A stretch of 64,000 nt of DNA from Rufibacter glacialis (GTDB lineage: Bacteria; Bacteroidota; Bacteroidia; Cytophagales; Hymenobacteraceae). The notes below the pieces were generated by a model. It was not told the origin of the DNA and made no database searches. It worked only from the letters and a program-made list of their open reading frames with translations. A program made the position numbers and the translations under genes. Below, one piece after another: positions 1-9,118 of the stretch; positions within the stretch are counted from its first letter, which is position 1; each line of letters starts with the position of its first letter. The DNA lies in NCBI RefSeq assembly GCF_008271745.1, contig NZ_VKKZ01000010.1, positions 897,677-961,676 of the forward strand. Reading direction: 5' to 3'.

Positions 1-822
1 CAGGGAGTAGGCTTCCCAGATCTGCTTGCGCAGGTCGCGGTTGTCGGCGTACTGCAGGAACGGCATCACGCTGGGGTTTTGCAGGGTGAATACCCATTTG
101 CCCGGCTTTCCGGCGGCCTTAGCGGCGTCAGCGGCGGCGGCCACTACGCCCTCGGGCAACCCGGCCAGGTCTTTCTTATTATCAATGACTAATTGGTAGG
201 CATTGGTCTCCGCCAGGATGTTCTGCCCGTACTGCAGGCTCAGCAAGGACAATTCGCCGTTGATTTTCTTCAGCTTCTCTTTGTCTGCGTCCTTGAGGTT
301 GGCGCCGCTGCGCACGAATGATTTGTAGGTTTCCTCCAGTAGTTTCTGCTGCTCAGGAGTCAGTTTGAGGTCTTTTCTGGCAGAATAGACCGTTTTCACG
401 CGATCAAACAATTTCTGGTTCAGGATGATGTTGTCACTGTGGGCCGACAGTTCCGGCGCTATCTCACGGGCGATTTTCTGGATCTGCTCATTGGTGTTGG
501 CCGAGTTGAGGTTGTAGAAAACCGTAGACACGCGGCCTAACAGCTGGCCGGCATTCTCCATGGCCAGGATGGTGTTGTCAAACGTGGCCGGTTTGGCGTT
601 GCTGACAATCGCATCAATCTCGCGCTGGTGCTGCCGGATGCCTTCCTGCAAGGCCGGTTTGAAATGCTCATCCTTGATCAGGTGAAAGGGCGGCACCTGG
701 TGCGGGGTGTTGTACTTCTCTAAAAGGGGGTTGGTTTTGTCTTTGGCCTGACCTGCCGCCTGTTCAGTGCTTAATAGTCCGATAGCCATAGTTGCGAATA
801 CGCAGAGGGTTTTAGTAATCAT
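1..822 (-). CDS. M3-family peptidyl-dipeptidase (Dcp/oligopeptidase type), N-terminal part only
   Basis: The reading frame starts with ATG at 822 and runs off the left edge, leaving about 274 residues. It opens with a typical signal peptide (MITKTLCVFATMAIGLLS then an Ala/Gly-rich cleavage region), so the enzyme is probably exported to the periplasm. The following sequence (NPLLEKYNTPHQVPPFHLI, then a long helical region with RVSTVFYNLNSANTN and LTPEQQKLLEETYKSFVRSG) matches the helical N-terminal half of M3 metallopeptidases, which remove dipeptides from peptide C-termini. The HExxH zinc site lies in the missing C-terminal half, so activity cannot be judged. Nothing downstream is visible. 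Confidence 0.85.
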   Translation of the reverse strand, partial: MITKTLCVFATMAIGLLSTEQAAGQAKDKTNPLLEKYNTPHQVPPFHLIKDEHFKPALQEGIRQHQREIDAIVSNAKPATFDNTILAMENAGQLLGRVSTVFYNLNSANTNEQIQKIAREIAPELSAHSDNIILNQKLFDRVKTVYSARKDLKLTPEQQKLLEETYKSFVRSGANLKDADKEKLKKINGELSLLSLQYGQNILAETNAYQLVIDNKKDLAGLPEGVVAAAADAAKAAGKPGKWVFTLQNPSVMPFLQYADNRDLRKQIWEAYSL

Positions 823-1049
823 TCTTCTGTTAAAAGGTAATGAAGGCTTTCTTTCTGGGTTGAATAGAAAAAAGAATGCCAAAAGTAAGCATTAAACGCG
901 TGGGGGGCGAAAACCTATATACTTAATTCTTCTTTTGCTTACGTCTGCGAGCCTAAACCGTGTGGAGTTGGTTGCCCAAACCGCAACTAGGTTGCCTTGG
1001 AAGAAGGGTGGTTCTACAGGCTTTGGTGCTTTACCTTAAGGCCAGTTTT

Positions 1050-1508
1050 TTAATGAAATGGGGCCGCAGGCTTTCTTTGGACCCATCTCTCAAACGACAT
1101 CTCCAGCCTGATCTCGCCTTTTCCCTGGGTGCCCACGTTATCCCAGCCGGCGGTTTGGTAGAAGGTTTCGGCCCGGGTGCCCGGGCTGGTGCTTAGCCAC
1201 ACGTTCTGTTGCGTTTGCTTGAAGTACCAATCCAGCATCAAGGTGTGCAAAGTGCGCCCAATGCCTTTCTTCTCGAAGGCTGGGTCTACAAACAAGGCCC
1301 AGATGCTATGGTCTTCCAGATCTGCGATGGCAAAGGCCACCACCGTGCCGTCTACTTCACAAACCCAACCTTTGCCCCGGCGGGTGATGTATTCTTCTAC
1401 CTTGGCATCGGTGACCAGCGCCGGGTTGGATAGCACGTTCTCCTTCACGGCGTGCCGTACTACCTGCATTTGCGGAATATCTGAAACAGTGGCTTCTCTA
1501 AAAATCAT
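1050..1508 (-). CDS. GNAT family N-acetyltransferase
   Basis: A 152-residue protein with the single-domain GNAT fold. Strand 1 and the N-terminal helix are seen in MIFREATVSDIPQMQVVRHA. The acetyl-CoA pyrophosphate loop is FEKKGIGRTLHTLML (R/Q-x-x-G-x-G/A type), preceded by the IWALFVDPAF strand. The C-terminal part (ETFYQTAGWDNVGTQ) carries the usual family ending in which a Tyr near the acceptor site precedes a GW turn. The family moves an acetyl group from acetyl-CoA to an amine; the substrate cannot be inferred. It is a monocistronic gene on the minus strand next to, but not overlapping, the peptidase gene. Confidence 0.88.
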   Translation of the reverse strand: MIFREATVSDIPQMQVVRHAVKENVLSNPALVTDAKVEEYITRRGKGWVCEVDGTVVAFAIADLEDHSIWALFVDPAFEKKGIGRTLHTLMLDWYFKQTQQNVWLSTSPGTRAETFYQTAGWDNVGTQGKGEIRLEMSFERWVQRKPAAPFH

Positions 1509-2044
1509 GGGTTTTCTAATGGCAGTTATAATAGGTAAAGAAGCGAAAGTTCTACCATTGTTCCTGCAGTTGGAAAACCATTCTGGTGCTGTTTCCTCCT
1601 CGTTCGGAAAAGCTTTTTCCCTTATTGGTGAACATAATGCGCATGACCGAAGGTATTTTCCTTAAGTCTTTTTAATAAGTAGGTTGGAATCTACTTCCCA
1701 AGTTCTTCTCCAAAGCTGGAAATTCTTCTTGGTTCCATCTTCCGTTTAGGGATTCTTTTTGAAAAATGAGGCCTAAAATAAAGTAGGATAGAGGGGCAGG
1801 TGGAGGTTCATGCCAGGAGAAAGTGCTACTTAAACTAACTAACCGCGTTTAATGGCTGTTTTTGGTAAAATAGCTGATAAGCAACTCATATACAGATGGG
1901 TGAGCGGTAAAAATAACCTGGCTGAGTCTGGACTTTTAAAAGAAATTTTTGTAACTAACAGACGTTAGCTAGGCGTGGTGGGTGAAAAGAAGAGAAAGGA
2001 AAGGTCTGGCCAGATTTCGCGTCTTCACTTCTAATCCTTGCTGC
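1509..2044. other. Non-coding gap upstream of pyruvate carboxylase
   Basis: About 530 bases between the divergent GNAT and pyc genes. I see no RNA gene, no clear terminator and no convincing TAnnTTTG promoter element. An in-frame extension of pyc reaches back to 1982 but lacks family similarity, so it is treated as leader. The control regions of both genes must lie here. Confidence 0.5.
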
Positions 2045-5000
2045 ATGAACATCAAAAAACTCCTCGTCGCCAATCGGGGCGAAATCGCGATTCGGGTATT
2101 GCGGGCCTGCAATGAGTTGGGCATCAAAACCGTGGCCATCTACACCTATGAAGACCGCTACAGCCTGCACCGCTACAAGGCAGATGAAGCCTATCAGGTA
2201 GGCAAAGACACCCAGCCCCTGCAACCCTACCTCAACATTGATGAGATTATCCAGATCGCGAAGGACAACGACGTAGACGCCATCCATCCGGGTTACGGGT
2301 TCCTGTCTGAGAACAAAGACTTTTCCCAGGCCTGCGCCGACAACGGGATTCTCTTCATCGGGCCCAAGCCTGCCGCCATGGCCGCCCTGGGCGATAAGAT
2401 CGCGGCCAAGAAAGTGGCGCTGGAAAACAACGTGCCGCTCATCCAAAGCAACCGCGGTGATTTAACCAATATGGACATCGCCCTGTCTGAGGCCAACCGG
2501 ATCGGGTACCCCATCATGCTCAAAGCGGCCGCCGGGGGCGGAGGCCGGGGCATGCGCATCATCCGGGACGATGAGCAACTGGAGAAAGGCTTCTTTGAGG
2601 CGAAGAACGAGGCTGCCAAAGCCTTCGGCGATGATACCCTGTTCCTGGAGAAATTCGTGGAGCGGCCCAAGCACATTGAGGTGCAGGTAGTGGCCGACAA
2701 CCACGGCAACATCACGCATCTGTTTGAACGCGACTGCTCAGTGCAGCGGCGGTTCCAGAAAGTGGTGGAGGTGGCCCCGGCCATGGGACTGTCAGACCGC
2801 CTGCGCGAGGAATTGTATGAGTATGCGCTTCGCATTTGCCGGGCCGTGAACTACAACAACGTGGGCACCGTGGAATTCCTGGTGAACCCGCACACCGAGG
2901 AGATCTTCTTTATTGAGGTGAACCCGCGCATTCAGGTGGAACACACGGTCACGGAGATGGTAACGGGCGTAGACCTCATCAAAACCCAGATCTACATTGC
3001 CGCCGGCTATCCGCTGTCTGCACCGGAGATCAACTTGGGCCCCGACCGCCACATCATCCCCACGGGGTTTGCCATCCAGTGCCGCGTGACCACCGAAGAT
3101 CCCGAGAACGACTTCAAGCCCGACTACGGCACCATCATCGCCTACCGCAGTGCGGGCGGTTTCGGGATCAGGTTAGACCAGGGCAGCGTGTACCAGGGCG
3201 CCAAGGTGAGCCCCTTCTTTGATTCGCTGCTGGTGAAAGTGCTGGCGCACGACAATACGTTGCAGGGCGCGGCCATCAAGATGCAGCGCACCCTGGATGA
3301 GTTCCGCTTGCGCGGGGTACGCCACAACATGCCGTTCCTGCACAACATCGTGTCCCACCCCGAGTTCATCAAAGGCAACGCCACCGTTGACTTCGTGAAA
3401 GACCATCCCGAGCTGTTCTTCTTCCAGAAACGGAAAGACCGGGCCACCCGCATCCTCAACTTCATTGCGGAGATCATGGTGAACGGCAACCCCGACATCA
3501 AGGTGAAAGGCCCTTACCGGGCGCTGGAGAAACCACACATTCCTGAATTCCCTAAAAGCACGTCTTACCCCAAAGGCACCAAAGATCTGCTCACGGAGCT
3601 TGGCCCCGACGGCTTTTCGCAGTGGCTCCGCCAGGAAAAGAAAATCCACTACACTGATACCACCTTCCGCGACGCGCACCAAAGTCTGCTGGCCACCCGC
3701 ATGCGTACCTTTGATTTATTGAAAGTGGCCGAAGGATACGCCAAAATGCACCCGCAGACCTTCAGCATGGAAGTATGGGGCGGAGCCACCTTTGACGTCT
3801 GCCTGCGTTTTCTGCACGAAGACCCCTGGGATCGGCTGGCGCAGCTGCGGCAGGCCATCCCCAACATTCTGCTGCAGATGCTCATCAGGGGCTCCAATGG
3901 CGTGGGCTACAAAGCGTACCCAGACAACCTGATTGAAGCCTTCGTGGAGAAATCCTGGGAGACCGGCGTGGATATTTTCCGCATCTTCGATTCGCTCAAC
4001 TGGATGAAGGGCATGGATTCCTGCCTCAACTTCGTGCGCAAACGAACCGGCGGCCTGGCCGAAGGCTCCATCTGCTACACCGGTGACATTCTGGACCCCG
4101 CCAAAACCAAGTACACGCTGGACTATTACCTGCGGCTGGGCAAACAGCTGGAAGACGCGGGTGCGCACCTCATCGCCATCAAAGACATGGCCGGGCTGCT
4201 GAAACCATACGCGGCCCAGGTACTGGTAGAGGCCCTGCGGGATACCGTGAAACTGCCCATCCACCTGCATACCCATGATACGGCCTCGGTGCAGGCGGCT
4301 ACGTACCTCAAAGCCATTGAAGCGGGCGTAGACGTGGTGGATGTCTGCCTGGGTTCTATGTCGGGGCTCACGTCGCAGCCCAATTTCAACGCGGTGGTGG
4401 AGATGATGCGGTTCCAGGAGCGGCACCAGGCCTTTGACATGCCCAGCCTGAACGAGTTCTCCAACTACTGGGAAACCGTGCGCGAGTACTATTATCCGTT
4501 TGAAAGTGGCCTGAAAGCCGGCACCGCCGAAGTCTACCAACACGAGATCCCGGGTGGCCAGTATTCGAACCTTCGGCCACAGGCGCAGGCCTTGGGGCTA
4601 GGCGACAAGTGGGAGCAGATCAAGCAGACGTATACGGACGTGAACCAACTCTTCGGGGATGTGATCAAGGTGACCCCCAGCTCCAAAGTGGTGGGTGATA
4701 TGGCCCTGTACCTGGTGTCTAATAACCTCACCACCGTGGATGTGCTGGAGCGTGGCGAACAGATCTCATTCCCGGAGAGCGTGCAGAGTTTCTTCAGAGG
4801 CGACATAGGCCAACCCGAGGGCGGTTTCCCGAAGAAGTTGCAGAAACTGGTGCTCAAGGAAGAACAACCTTACACCGATAAGCCGAACGAGCACCTGCCG
4901 CCCATTGACCTGGAAGGTGGTTTTGCCGCCTTTCAGAAAAAACACGGCCTAAATCGCCCCTTCACCGATTTCCTGTCTTACCAGCTGTACCCCAAAGTGT

Positions 5001-5488
5001 GGGAAGAGTATCGCCAGCACCAGATCCAGTTCGGGGATGTCTCTAAAATCCCGACCCGCATTTTCTTCTACGGCATGCGGCAAGGCGAGGAATACATCAT
5101 TGACATGGCCCGCGGCAAATCCATCATTGTGCAGTATATGTCCATGACCGAGCCCGACGAGGACGGCAACCGCACGGTGTTCTTCAAACTAAACGGCCAG
5201 ACCCGCAACATAGAGGTGCGCGACAAAACCGTGAAGGTGGAGAAAGTGTCGCACCGCAAAGTGGAGGCGGGGAACGCTAAGCAGTTGGGTGCCCCGCTGC
5301 AAGGCCTGCTCTCCAAAGTGCTGGTGCAGAAAGACCAGATGGTGAAGAAGAACACGCCCTTGTTCATCATTGAAGCCATGAAGATGGAAACCACCGTGAC
5401 CGCCCCAGATGACATGGTCATCGCTGATGTGCACCTCCTGGATGGTACTTTGGTGTCAGCGGATGACCTGGTGCTGAGCTTGAATTAA
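2045..5488 (+). CDS. pyc: Pyruvate carboxylase
   Basis: A complete 1147-residue biotin-dependent pyruvate carboxylase, which makes oxaloacetate from pyruvate, bicarbonate and ATP to replenish the TCA cycle. Domains in order: biotin carboxylase (about 1-455, starting KKLLVANRGEIAIRV, with the ATP-grasp glycine loop AAAGGGGRGM and EVNPRIQVEHTVTE); carboxyltransferase barrel (about 540-800, TDTTFRDAHQSLLATRMRT, IKDMAGLLKP and the zinc-binding HLHTHD); PYC_OADA allosteric/tetramerisation region; biotinyl domain (about 1078-1147) with EAMKME, whose Lys1113 is the biotinylated residue. I chose the ATG at 2045 because the first conserved strand begins right there; an upstream start adds 21 unconserved residues. 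It is monocistronic and followed by a strong hairpin. Confidence 0.97.
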   Translation: MNIKKLLVANRGEIAIRVLRACNELGIKTVAIYTYEDRYSLHRYKADEAYQVGKDTQPLQPYLNIDEIIQIAKDNDVDAIHPGYGFLSENKDFSQACADNGILFIGPKPAAMAALGDKIAAKKVALENNVPLIQSNRGDLTNMDIALSEANRIGYPIMLKAAAGGGGRGMRIIRDDEQLEKGFFEAKNEAAKAFGDDTLFLEKFVERPKHIEVQVVADNHGNITHLFERDCSVQRRFQKVVEVAPAMGLSDRLREELYEYALRICRAVNYNNVGTVEFLVNPHTEEIFFIEVNPRIQVEHTVTEMVTGVDLIKTQIYIAAGYPLSAPEINLGPDRHIIPTGFAIQCRVTTEDPENDFKPDYGTIIAYRSAGGFGIRLDQGSVYQGAKVSPFFDSLLVKVLAHDNTLQGAAIKMQRTLDEFRLRGVRHNMPFLHNIVSHPEFIKGNATVDFVKDHPELFFFQKRKDRATRILNFIAEIMVNGNPDIKVKGPYRALEKPHIPEFPKSTSYPKGTKDLLTELGPDGFSQWLRQEKKIHYTDTTFRDAHQSLLATRMRTFDLLKVAEGYAKMHPQTFSMEVWGGATFDVCLRFLHEDPWDRLAQLRQAIPNILLQMLIRGSNGVGYKAYPDNLIEAFVEKSWETGVDIFRIFDSLNWMKGMDSCLNFVRKRTGGLAEGSICYTGDILDPAKTKYTLDYYLRLGKQLEDAGAHLIAIKDMAGLLKPYAAQVLVEALRDTVKLPIHLHTHDTASVQAATYLKAIEAGVDVVDVCLGSMSGLTSQPNFNAVVEMMRFQERHQAFDMPSLNEFSNYWETVREYYYPFESGLKAGTAEVYQHEIPGGQYSNLRPQAQALGLGDKWEQIKQTYTDVNQLFGDVIKVTPSSKVVGDMALYLVSNNLTTVDVLERGEQISFPESVQSFFRGDIGQPEGGFPKKLQKLVLKEEQPYTDKPNEHLPPIDLEGGFAAFQKKHGLNRPFTDFLSYQLYPKVWEEYRQHQIQFGDVSKIPTRIFFYGMRQGEEYIIDMARGKSIIVQYMSMTEPDEDGNRTVFFKLNGQTRNIEVRDKTVKVEKVSHRKVEAGNAKQLGAPLQGLLSKVLVQKDQMVKKNTPLFIIEAMKMETTVTAPDDMVIADVHLLDGTLVSADDLVLSLN

Positions 5489-5532
5489 AAAATTGGCCCT
5501 TGGGAGTACAAATCCCGGAGGTGTATAAAAAA

Positions 5533-5580
5533 GAAAGCGTTTGGGGCCTATTTCTTCAGAAACAGGCCTCAAACGCTTTC
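5533..5580. terminator. Bidirectional intrinsic terminator between pyc and the DUF4383 gene
   Basis: A 17-bp stem (left arm GAAAGCGTTTGGGGCCT, right arm AGGCCTCAAACGCTTTC, one G-U pair) with a 14-nt loop sits between two convergent genes. A short T run follows the right arm and an A run precedes the left arm, so it can serve both strands. Its core resembles the dispersed 36-nt palindrome family of this genome. Confidence 0.85.
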
Positions 5581-5601
5581 TTTCAATAGGAGACGCGGAG
5601 T

Positions 5602-6003
5602 TTAGATTCTTGACCCAATGCCGGCAATCCTTCTTCTGGGTAGCATGCTTGCCAGAAATATCCCAATGCCCAGGCCCAGGTGCAGGTAATTGTCTGCGCC
5701 ATTGATGGCCAGGAAGCCCAGTAGCATGGTCATGCCCTCCGACCCAATGGTCACCAATCCAATCACACCTAACAGAAAGTACACTGCCCCAAATACCTTA
5801 AGAAAGGTTGCCGCCCGTTCTGGGGCTGCCAGGGCTACCAAAACAAACAAGGCTCCACTGATGATGTGCACCAGGTTATGCACCGCATCGGTATGGAAAA
5901 TGGCATTATGGGTATCGCCTATGAGGGGGTTAGGCACAAATCCTAATAAACCCACCGCTAAGAAAGTAAACCCAATAAGAAGAGAGGCAGTTTTTGTTGT
6001 CAT
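5602..6003 (-). CDS. DUF4383 family small membrane protein
   Basis: A 133-residue protein with four predicted transmembrane helices (about 7-25, 43-60, 66-86, 104-122) and a basic C-terminus (PRRRIAGIGSRI). The pattern LLGFVPNPLIG, then HNAIFHTDAVHNLVHIISGALF, then GADNYLHLGLGIGI matches the DUF4383 family of bacterial inner-membrane proteins. Histidines spaced along helix 2 and in the last helix are the family's hallmark. The function is unknown; homologues often occur in stress-related settings. It is monocistronic and convergent with pyc. Confidence 0.85.
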   Translation of the reverse strand: MTTKTASLLIGFTFLAVGLLGFVPNPLIGDTHNAIFHTDAVHNLVHIISGALFVLVALAAPERAATFLKVFGAVYFLLGVIGLVTIGSEGMTMLLGFLAINGADNYLHLGLGIGIFLASMLPRRRIAGIGSRI

Positions 6004-6296
6004 AGGTTTGGAAGTGTTTGGTTTATAGCCTACTACGGTAAATTTATATTTATAACTGAAATTGTTATAAATATTTCGTTTATGGGTATCTAAAGTTTTT
6101 CTCGCTGATAATAATGCTCCTCCAGGTTCTGATTTTAGTGTAAAAGGAAGACGGTTTGAGCAAGGGTTTCCTGTTAGTTTTCGGGAAATGCCACCTAAAC
6201 CATTGGGTTCCTCACGTTTCGCCTCCTTTTTAGAAATAGATAAGGTTAAGGCATTCTGATATACTGGTTACTGCTGCTAGTTCAGCACACGTTTTT

Positions 6297-6362
6297 GAGG
6301 CTTTCGCCTCACGGAAGTTTCAAACTTCCGGTCATTTTAAGTCCAAGTTGAAAACTTGAACC
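6297..6362 (-). repeat. Composite hairpin repeat, copy 1 (GAGGC / CGGAAGTT / AAGTTGAAAACTT)
   Basis: Three adjacent small hairpins: GAGGCTTTCGCCTC, CGGAAGTTTCAAACTTCCG, and a stem around CAAGTTGAAAACTTG. The same modules in the same order, but on the other strand, occur at 12630-12697; partial copies lie at 36292-36318 and 41477-41528. The copies differ mainly in loops. Confidence 0.85.
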
Positions 6363-6496
6363 AGGTCCAGGTGAAACAGTCCTGTTTTTTCTCCGAGATC
6401 TGCCTTGGAACTGTCCCAAGAGGGGCAAAAGGACGGCTAGCCCCACAGGGTTGGCCTTTAAGGAACAAGCCTAGAAACAGCTTCCTCGCATTTCGT

Positions 6497-6512
6497 CCCC
6501 CTTTGAAGGGGG
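6497..6512. repeat. CCCCCTTTGAAGGGGG palindrome, copy 1
   Basis: A perfect 16-nt palindrome followed by a G-rich tail. Related copies are at 6874, 12749, 30339 and 57537. The downstream text here (gatgatgctcgtgctg) resembles that of the 12749 copy, so the repeated unit is longer than the palindrome in these two. Confidence 0.8.
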
Positions 6513-6576
6513 TAGGGGGATGATGCTCGTGCTGCTCAGGCATTCCAGAGGATCATCTTTGTAGTCTTTTTTGCCC

Positions 6577-6697
6577 ATCCGGATTTATAAATCTGGATGT
6601 CACCTGCTGGGGATTTATCAATCCCCGTTTTTGTGCATCTCGTGTACTGGGGATTTAAAAATCCCCGACAGAATGGTTCGGGATTGGTAAATCCCAA
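6577..6697. repeat. Cluster of four short hairpins with GGGATTT...AAATCCC arms
   Basis: Successive hairpins are centred near 6587 (CATCCGGATTTATAAATCTGGATG), 6618 (GGGGATTTATCAATCCCC), 6658 (GGGGATTTAAAAATCCCC) and 6687 (GGGATTGGTAAATCCC). Arms are similar, loops differ, spacing is 30-40 nt. Confidence 0.75.
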
Positions 6698-6873
6698 ACA
6701 GCACTGGCTTCATCTTTTATAAGGTTCGTAGCTGTTGGTTTTATCCTTAAAACCAGCTGCCGGGTAATTTTACTCCCCTTGCTTCAATCTTACCTTTTGG
6801 TTTTGTAGCTCTCCTAAGCAGGTTACTTCAAATAACTGCTTTTACTTCTTCAAACGGCCTTTTCATCCCCCAA

Positions 6874-6889
6874 CCCCCTTCAAAGGGGG
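6874..6889. repeat. CCCCCTTCAAAGGGGG palindrome, copy 2
   Basis: A 16-nt palindrome preceded by a C-rich stretch; it is the reverse orientation of copy 1, about 360 nt away. Confidence 0.8.
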
Positions 6890-6977
6890 ACGGAATGCGT
6901 GCACAGCAAAGAGATATATTGAATCTCCGCTCTTGCTTGGACTTCAGTTTTCATGTTAGCCTCATGGAATGGCCTAA

Positions 6978-7014
6978 AACCAGAATGGCTGCGATTACTG
7001 CAGCCATTCTGGTT
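6978..7014 (-). terminator. Hairpin terminator overlapping the end of the ABC1 kinase gene
   Basis: A perfect 15-bp stem (AACCAGAATGGCTGC / GCAGCCATTCTGGTT) with a 7-nt loop. On the minus strand the 5' arm encodes the last sense codons of the ABC1 kinase and the stop codon lies in the loop; the 3' arm is followed by TTTT. Confidence 0.7.
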
Positions 7015-8314
7015 TGGTGGTGGTGATATGGGCCTTGAGTTGGTTCAAGAGACTGTAAAGCCCGAAGTAGGTTCTGTTGATGAACAAGCCGTGGCGGGAG
7101 CCGCGGGCCTGCCTTGAGTTCCGGAACATCTTGTCCCGGGCTACCCGGTCACCCAGCGCGAAAATCTGGCTGAAGTACGCGTCATCAGCGAAGTCAAAAG
7201 TGGCGGCATGGAAAGGTTTGCCCAGCAAAGCGATCATTTCCTTAAAAACACCCTTGAAATAGGCTTGCTCCTCAGGGGAATCCAGGCTGCTGATAAAGTC
7301 CAGGTCAAAGAAAATCTGGTTCAGTTGGGTTTCGTTCAGCAAAGAATCCTTTTTGATCAGCGAGAAATAGCCTCTGTAGAAATCCTCTGGAATCACTTTG
7401 ACGCACCCGAAATCAATCACGCCCAAGGTCACGCCCTGCTGCACAATAAAGTTGCCCGGGTGCGGATCAGCGTGTACTTTCTTCAAGAGGTGCACCTGGT
7501 GGTGGTAGAAGTCCCAGAGGGCCTGCCCAATCTTGTTCCGGTCTTCCTGGGAGGGGTTAGTCTGGAGCCATTCTTTGAGATGGTCGCCTTCCAGCCAGTC
7601 CATGGTGATGATGCGCGCGCTGCTGAGGGCCGGGTAATAGGTGGGGAAGTTCAGGTGCGGGATATGGTGACAGGCCTGGGAAATCTCCGTGGACCGTTGT
7701 ACCTCCAACTTGTAATCCGTTTCCTCCAGCAGTTTCTCCTCTACTTCTTCCATGTAGTGGTTTATCTCCTTCTCGTTCATGTTGAGCAACCGATGGGCGA
7801 ACGGTTTCACCATGCGCAGGTCTGAGGTCACGCTGTCGGCCACGCCGGGGTACTGCACCTTCACCGCGAAGGTCTGGCCGTTTTTGGTGGCCTGGTGCAC
7901 CTGCCCAATGGAGGCGGCGTTCACCGCCGAGGTGGTGAAAGTGTCAAATAGAACCTCGGGCGCTACCCCAAAGGCTTTCTGGAAGGTCCTCACCACCAGC
8001 GGATAGGAGAGGGGCGGCGCGCTGTACTGGGCCATGGTGAATTTGTCCTGGTAAGCGCGCGGCAGAAGGTTCTTGTCCATAGACATCATCTGCGCCACTT
8101 TGAGGGCACTGCCTTTGAGCTCACTCAGGGAGGCGTAAATGTCTTCGGCGTTGCTGGCGTGTAGTTCCTCTTTGCTTAAAGAAGGGTTCACCATCTTCTT
8201 GGCGTAGTGCTTGATGTAGTTTCCGCCTACTTTGGCGCCGGCCCCAATGAATTTAGAGGCCCGCTGTACTTTGGAGGTAGGAATATGGTCTTGTTCTGGT
8301 TGGGTACTGCTCAT
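6995..8314 (-). CDS. ABC1/AarF/UbiB-family atypical kinase
   Basis: A 439-residue member of the ABC1 (AarF/UbiB/ADCK) family of atypical protein-kinase-like ATPases, associated with isoprenoid quinone biosynthesis. The KxGQ-like motif is LKVAQMMSMD near residue 72, the Ala-rich nucleotide loop region is AVNAASIGQVHQA, the invariant Lys is in FAVKVQYPG, the catalytic loop is KVHADPHPGNFIV and the metal-binding DFG is in GVIDFGCVK. No transmembrane helix follows, unlike proteobacterial UbiB. It lies 6 bases downstream of a TetR regulator gene on the same strand, so the two are probably one operon. Which quinone or lipid it serves cannot be told. Confidence 0.9.
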   Translation of the reverse strand: MSSTQPEQDHIPTSKVQRASKFIGAGAKVGGNYIKHYAKKMVNPSLSKEELHASNAEDIYASLSELKGSALKVAQMMSMDKNLLPRAYQDKFTMAQYSAPPLSYPLVVRTFQKAFGVAPEVLFDTFTTSAVNAASIGQVHQATKNGQTFAVKVQYPGVADSVTSDLRMVKPFAHRLLNMNEKEINHYMEEVEEKLLEETDYKLEVQRSTEISQACHHIPHLNFPTYYPALSSARIITMDWLEGDHLKEWLQTNPSQEDRNKIGQALWDFYHHQVHLLKKVHADPHPGNFIVQQGVTLGVIDFGCVKVIPEDFYRGYFSLIKKDSLLNETQLNQIFFDLDFISSLDSPEEQAYFKGVFKEMIALLGKPFHAATFDFADDAYFSQIFALGDRVARDKMFRNSRQARGSRHGLFINRTYFGLYSLLNQLKAHITTTKPEWLQ

Positions 8315-8320
8315 GAAGGG

Positions 8321-8986
8321 TTATTTAGACTGGTAAAGGAATTTGGCCAGATCCACGAAAGAGTCCAGAGCGGTTCTTCCTATCAGATCAAACGCGAGGG
8401 TGACGGTCTTCTCAATGGCCACATCGGTCTTCTCAAAGGACACCGAGGTGTCTTTAAGCCAGAACTGAAAGAGGAACAGCGTTTTAAGCCACAAAGCGTC
8501 GTCATACTTGTCAGAGATATATTTGCGGTCTACGATCTCGCCTTCGGCTTTGCCTTCCTGGATGAGGCCTTTGGCAAACTCCTTGAATTTCTCCCGGAAG
8601 CTTCTTACCTCCTGGGGCGTGATCTTATGCAGGTTGGGGTGTCCCTCATACAGGGCCAGCAGGTAGCTTCGGTGTTTCTTGAGCACTTCCACCCAGGTGT
8701 AATAAAAGGACAGGAGCTTCTCTTTGGCAGAGTAGGACTGGTAGACTTCCTGGGCGTGCATCATGGCGAAGGTCTCGTCAAAGATCTGGTCCCATACGTC
8801 GCTTTTCACGCCTTGGAACGAGGTGAAATAGCGGTAGAACTCCTCTTCTGAAATTCCCAGGTCTTGGGCGAACTTAAACACGGAGGCGGGGGGGCGACCG
8901 GTCTGCAGCACGTGCTCTACAAAGGCCTGAACTATTCTTTTTCTGGTGTCACCAGGTTGGCCAGCATTGAAATCTGTGTTTTCCAT
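8321..8986 (-). CDS. TetR family transcriptional regulator
   Basis: A 221-residue protein with an N-terminal TetR helix-turn-helix (about 14-62: RIVQAFVEHVLQ, then SVFKFAQDLGISEEEFYRYF) and an all-helical C-terminal ligand domain. The turn DLGISEEEFYRYF takes the place of the usual AGVSKGTLYxYF. It is the first gene of a two-gene unit with the ABC1 kinase. The C-terminal half holds several Phe/Trp residues (LWLKTLFLFQFWLKD) that could line a hydrophobic ligand pocket. That fits regulation by a lipid-like molecule but remains inference. Confidence 0.88.
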   Translation of the reverse strand: MENTDFNAGQPGDTRKRIVQAFVEHVLQTGRPPASVFKFAQDLGISEEEFYRYFTSFQGVKSDVWDQIFDETFAMMHAQEVYQSYSAKEKLLSFYYTWVEVLKKHRSYLLALYEGHPNLHKITPQEVRSFREKFKEFAKGLIQEGKAEGEIVDRKYISDKYDDALWLKTLFLFQFWLKDTSVSFEKTDVAIEKTVTLAFDLIGRTALDSFVDLAKFLYQSK

Positions 8987-9118
8987 CTTCTTCGGCTTGT
9001 CTACCTAAGAAACAAACAGAAGCGCAGAGAGGTTTAGGTTTATGTGAATAAATCCTGGTTTATGGAGAGGGAAAACAAGGGAGAGACACATGGTGCGTGC
9101 CGCGTTTTCAGGAAGGGT

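Larger units (their letters stand above)
6004..6977. other. Repeat-rich non-coding region
   Basis: Nearly 1 kb with no credible gene. It contains a paired hairpin repeat (6297-6362), two G-rich palindromes (6497-6512 and 6874-6889), and a cluster of four short hairpins with GGGATTT/AAATCCC-type arms (6577-6697). The first 80 bases, AT-rich, probably hold the promoter of the DUF4383 gene. Confidence 0.7.

Noticed and set aside
1982-2044. N-terminal extension of pyruvate carboxylase
   Set aside because: The 21 extra residues lack family similarity; the conserved biotin carboxylase strand starts at the 2045 ATG.
7208-7825. Plus-strand frame of 205 codons
   Set aside because: It is antisense to the ABC1 kinase, whose catalytic motifs are unambiguous.
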